Translations under genes and position numbers: made by a program
From: Pseudomonadota bacterium
Lineage (GTDB): Bacteria; Pseudomonadota; Alphaproteobacteria; Sphingomonadales; Sphingomonadaceae
Assembly (NCBI GenBank): GCA_023390675.1
Contig: JAEWCK010000256.1
Coordinates: 1-14,846, forward strand
Length of the DNA: 14,846 nucleotides
Reading direction: 5' to 3'
Notes under the pieces: generated by a model
The model's input: the letters and a program-made list of their open reading frames with translations, nothing else
Told to the model about the DNA's origin: nothing
Database searches by the model: none
Part shown: positions 13,734 to 14,846 of the stretch, one piece after another
Position numbering within the stretch: position 1 is the first letter of the stretch
How the letters are laid out: every line of letters begins with the position of its first letter

Positions 13734-14192
13734 ATGGGGCAGCCGGACACCTTCCGCATCCACCGCAAGCTGGTCGACTCACTCTATGTCGAGGCGATGC
13801 TGCTGGCCGATGAGGCGCGGGCCTATTTCGATCAAATGGGCCGCGAGGAGCGCGAGTCGCTCGAAGCGCTCAACCGCGTCGCCTTCTCGTGCGAATCGCT
13901 GAAGGTCACGACGCGGCTGATGCATGTCATCGCCTGGCTGCTCACCCAGCGCGCAGTCGATGCTGGCGAGCTGGCTCCGGGCGACGCGCTGGCGCCGTCG
14001 CGCCGGCTGGGCGACGCTCCCGAGACCGAGCATGGCGTGCTCGAGGCGATGCCCGCGCAGGCTCAGGCGATCATCGAGACGAGCGCCGACCTTTATCGCC
14101 GCGTCGCGCGGCTCGATCGATCGCAGGGACTGCCGGTGATCATCGAGAGTCCGGCGCGCAACATGATGGACCGGCTCGCCGCCGCTTTCTGA
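13734..14192 (+). CDS. rcdA: DUF1465 family protein, RcdA-like
   Basis: The predicted protein has 152 residues, all helical in character. The stretch SLYVEAMLLADEARAYFD, the following ALNRVAFSCESLKVTTRLMH and VIAWLLTQRAVDAGEL are the DUF1465 signature. In Caulobacter the DUF1465 protein RcdA is an adaptor that, with CpdR and PopA, brings the cell-cycle regulator CtrA and other substrates to the ClpXP protease. Family membership is firm; the same role in this organism is inferred. The ATG at 13734 has no strong Shine-Dalgarno. A CtrA-like motif lies just upstream, which would make a feedback loop if real. The gene converges on the nitronate monooxygenase gene with three bases between stops. 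Confidence 0.9.
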   Translation: MGQPDTFRIHRKLVDSLYVEAMLLADEARAYFDQMGREERESLEALNRVAFSCESLKVTTRLMHVIAWLLTQRAVDAGELAPGDALAPSRRLGDAPETEHGVLEAMPAQAQAIIETSADLYRRVARLDRSQGLPVIIESPARNMMDRLAAAF

Positions 14193-14195
14193 CGC

Positions 14196-14846
14196 TCAGG
14201 CGCGCAGCGCCGCCTTCGCCGCCGCATATTCCGCCTTCAGCCGCTCGATCCGCACAGCCGCGGGCTCGACGCAGGTCACCGCGCCGATTCCCTGCCCCGA
14301 TCCCCAGATGTCCTTCCACGCCTTGGCGCCGCCGAAGTTCATCGCGCTCGGATCGCTCTCGGGGAGATTGTCGGGATCGAGCCCGGCATTGACGATCGAC
14401 TGGCGCAGGTAATTGCCGTGCACGCCGGTGAAGAGGCTCGAATAGACGATGTCCGCGGCACGCCCCGCGACGATGCCCTGCTTGTAGGCGTCGATGGCGT
14501 TGGCCTCGTCGGTCGCGATGAACGGCGAGCCGATATAAGCGAGGTCGGCTCCGAGCGCCTGCGCCGCGAGGATCGCGCGGCCGGTGGCGATCGCGCCCGA
14601 CAGGATCAGCGGACCATCGAACCATTCGCGCACTTCCTGGACGAAGGGGAAGGGGTTGAGCCGACCGGCATGCCCGCCCGCGCCCGCGGCGACGAGGATC
14701 AGCCCGTCGGCGCCCTTCTCGATCGCCTTGTGCGCGAAGCGGTCGTCGATCACGTCGTGGAGCGTGATCCCGCCCCAGCTGTGGACCGCGTCGTTGAGCT
14801 CGGGGCGTGCGCCGAGCGAGGTGATGACGATCGGCACCTTCCACTT
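14196..14846 (-). CDS. Nitronate monooxygenase family protein, C-terminal part (partial)
   Basis: This is an FMN-dependent TIM-barrel enzyme of the 2-nitropropane dioxygenase / nitronate monooxygenase family, which oxidises alkyl nitronates; some members are instead enoyl reductases. The frame runs off the right edge (reading K-W-K-V before the first possible GTG), so the start is outside the window; about 216 residues are present. The catalytic His lies in AAGAGGHAG, and the FMN phosphate-binding stretch reads LILSGAIATGRAILAAQALG followed by ADLAYIGSPFIATDEA. The end YAAAKAALRA is normal for the family. The physiological substrate is unknown. Confidence 0.92.
   Translation of the reverse strand, partial: KWKVPIVITSLGARPELNDAVHSWGGITLHDVIDDRFAHKAIEKGADGLILVAAGAGGHAGRLNPFPFVQEVREWFDGPLILSGAIATGRAILAAQALGADLAYIGSPFIATDEANAIDAYKQGIVAGRAADIVYSSLFTGVHGNYLRQSIVNAGLDPDNLPESDPSAMNFGGAKAWKDIWGSGQGIGAVTCVEPAAVRIERLKAEYAAAKAALRA

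Overview
The window looks like core chromosome of a high-GC alphaproteobacterium, most likely a sphingomonad (Sphingomonas or a close relative). The evidence is the GC-rich codon use, a DksA with only one of the four zinc cysteines, an RcdA/DUF1465 protein beside two DUF465 proteins, a PilZ protein, and a PQQ glucose dehydrogenase. I see no rRNA, tRNA, insertion sequence, prophage or CRISPR array. Genes are packed tightly, and only one gap exceeds 300 bases (11675-12089).

Layout. Positions 2-2432 (+): the 3' part of a PQQ-dependent membrane glucose dehydrogenase, then a membrane-anchored DUF305 protein. Positions 2440-4760 (-): two exported hydrolases joined by a TGATG overlap, a beta-lactamase-fold serine hydrolase and an unassigned protein carrying the landmarks of an M14-like zinc hydrolase. 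Positions 4920-5462 (+): a secreted TPR protein with a six-cysteine tail. Positions 5459-6790 (-): rimO. Positions 6886-7299 (+): a DUF1761 membrane protein. Positions 7307-10074 (-): a probable serS - nlpD-like - DUF486 operon. Positions 10167-10625 (+): a host-attachment-family protein. Positions 10622-11674 (-): a serine-rich low-complexity protein with a PEP-CTERM-like tail. Positions 12090-12557 (+): dksA with a textbook terminator. Positions 12708-13082 (+): a PilZ protein with a likely terminator. Positions 13143-13658: two divergent DUF465 proteins. Positions 13734-14192 (+): rcdA-like DUF1465. Positions 14196-14846 (-): the 3' part of a nitronate monooxygenase family gene.

How the genes fit together. 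The left third is mostly envelope or periplasmic: sugar oxidation at the membrane, exported hydrolases and a disulfide-rich secreted protein. The middle holds translation (serS, rimO) and a cell-division-type LytM factor. The right third is regulatory: DksA (stringent response), PilZ (c-di-GMP) and RcdA (ClpXP adaptor for CtrA in Caulobacter). TTAA-containing motifs resembling CtrA half-sites occur in the gaps of this part of the window.

Nothing here is plainly a new defence or mobile system. The best candidates for new biology are the two-hydrolase operon, the serine-rich sorted surface protein, and the structured AT-richer gap between that gene and dksA.
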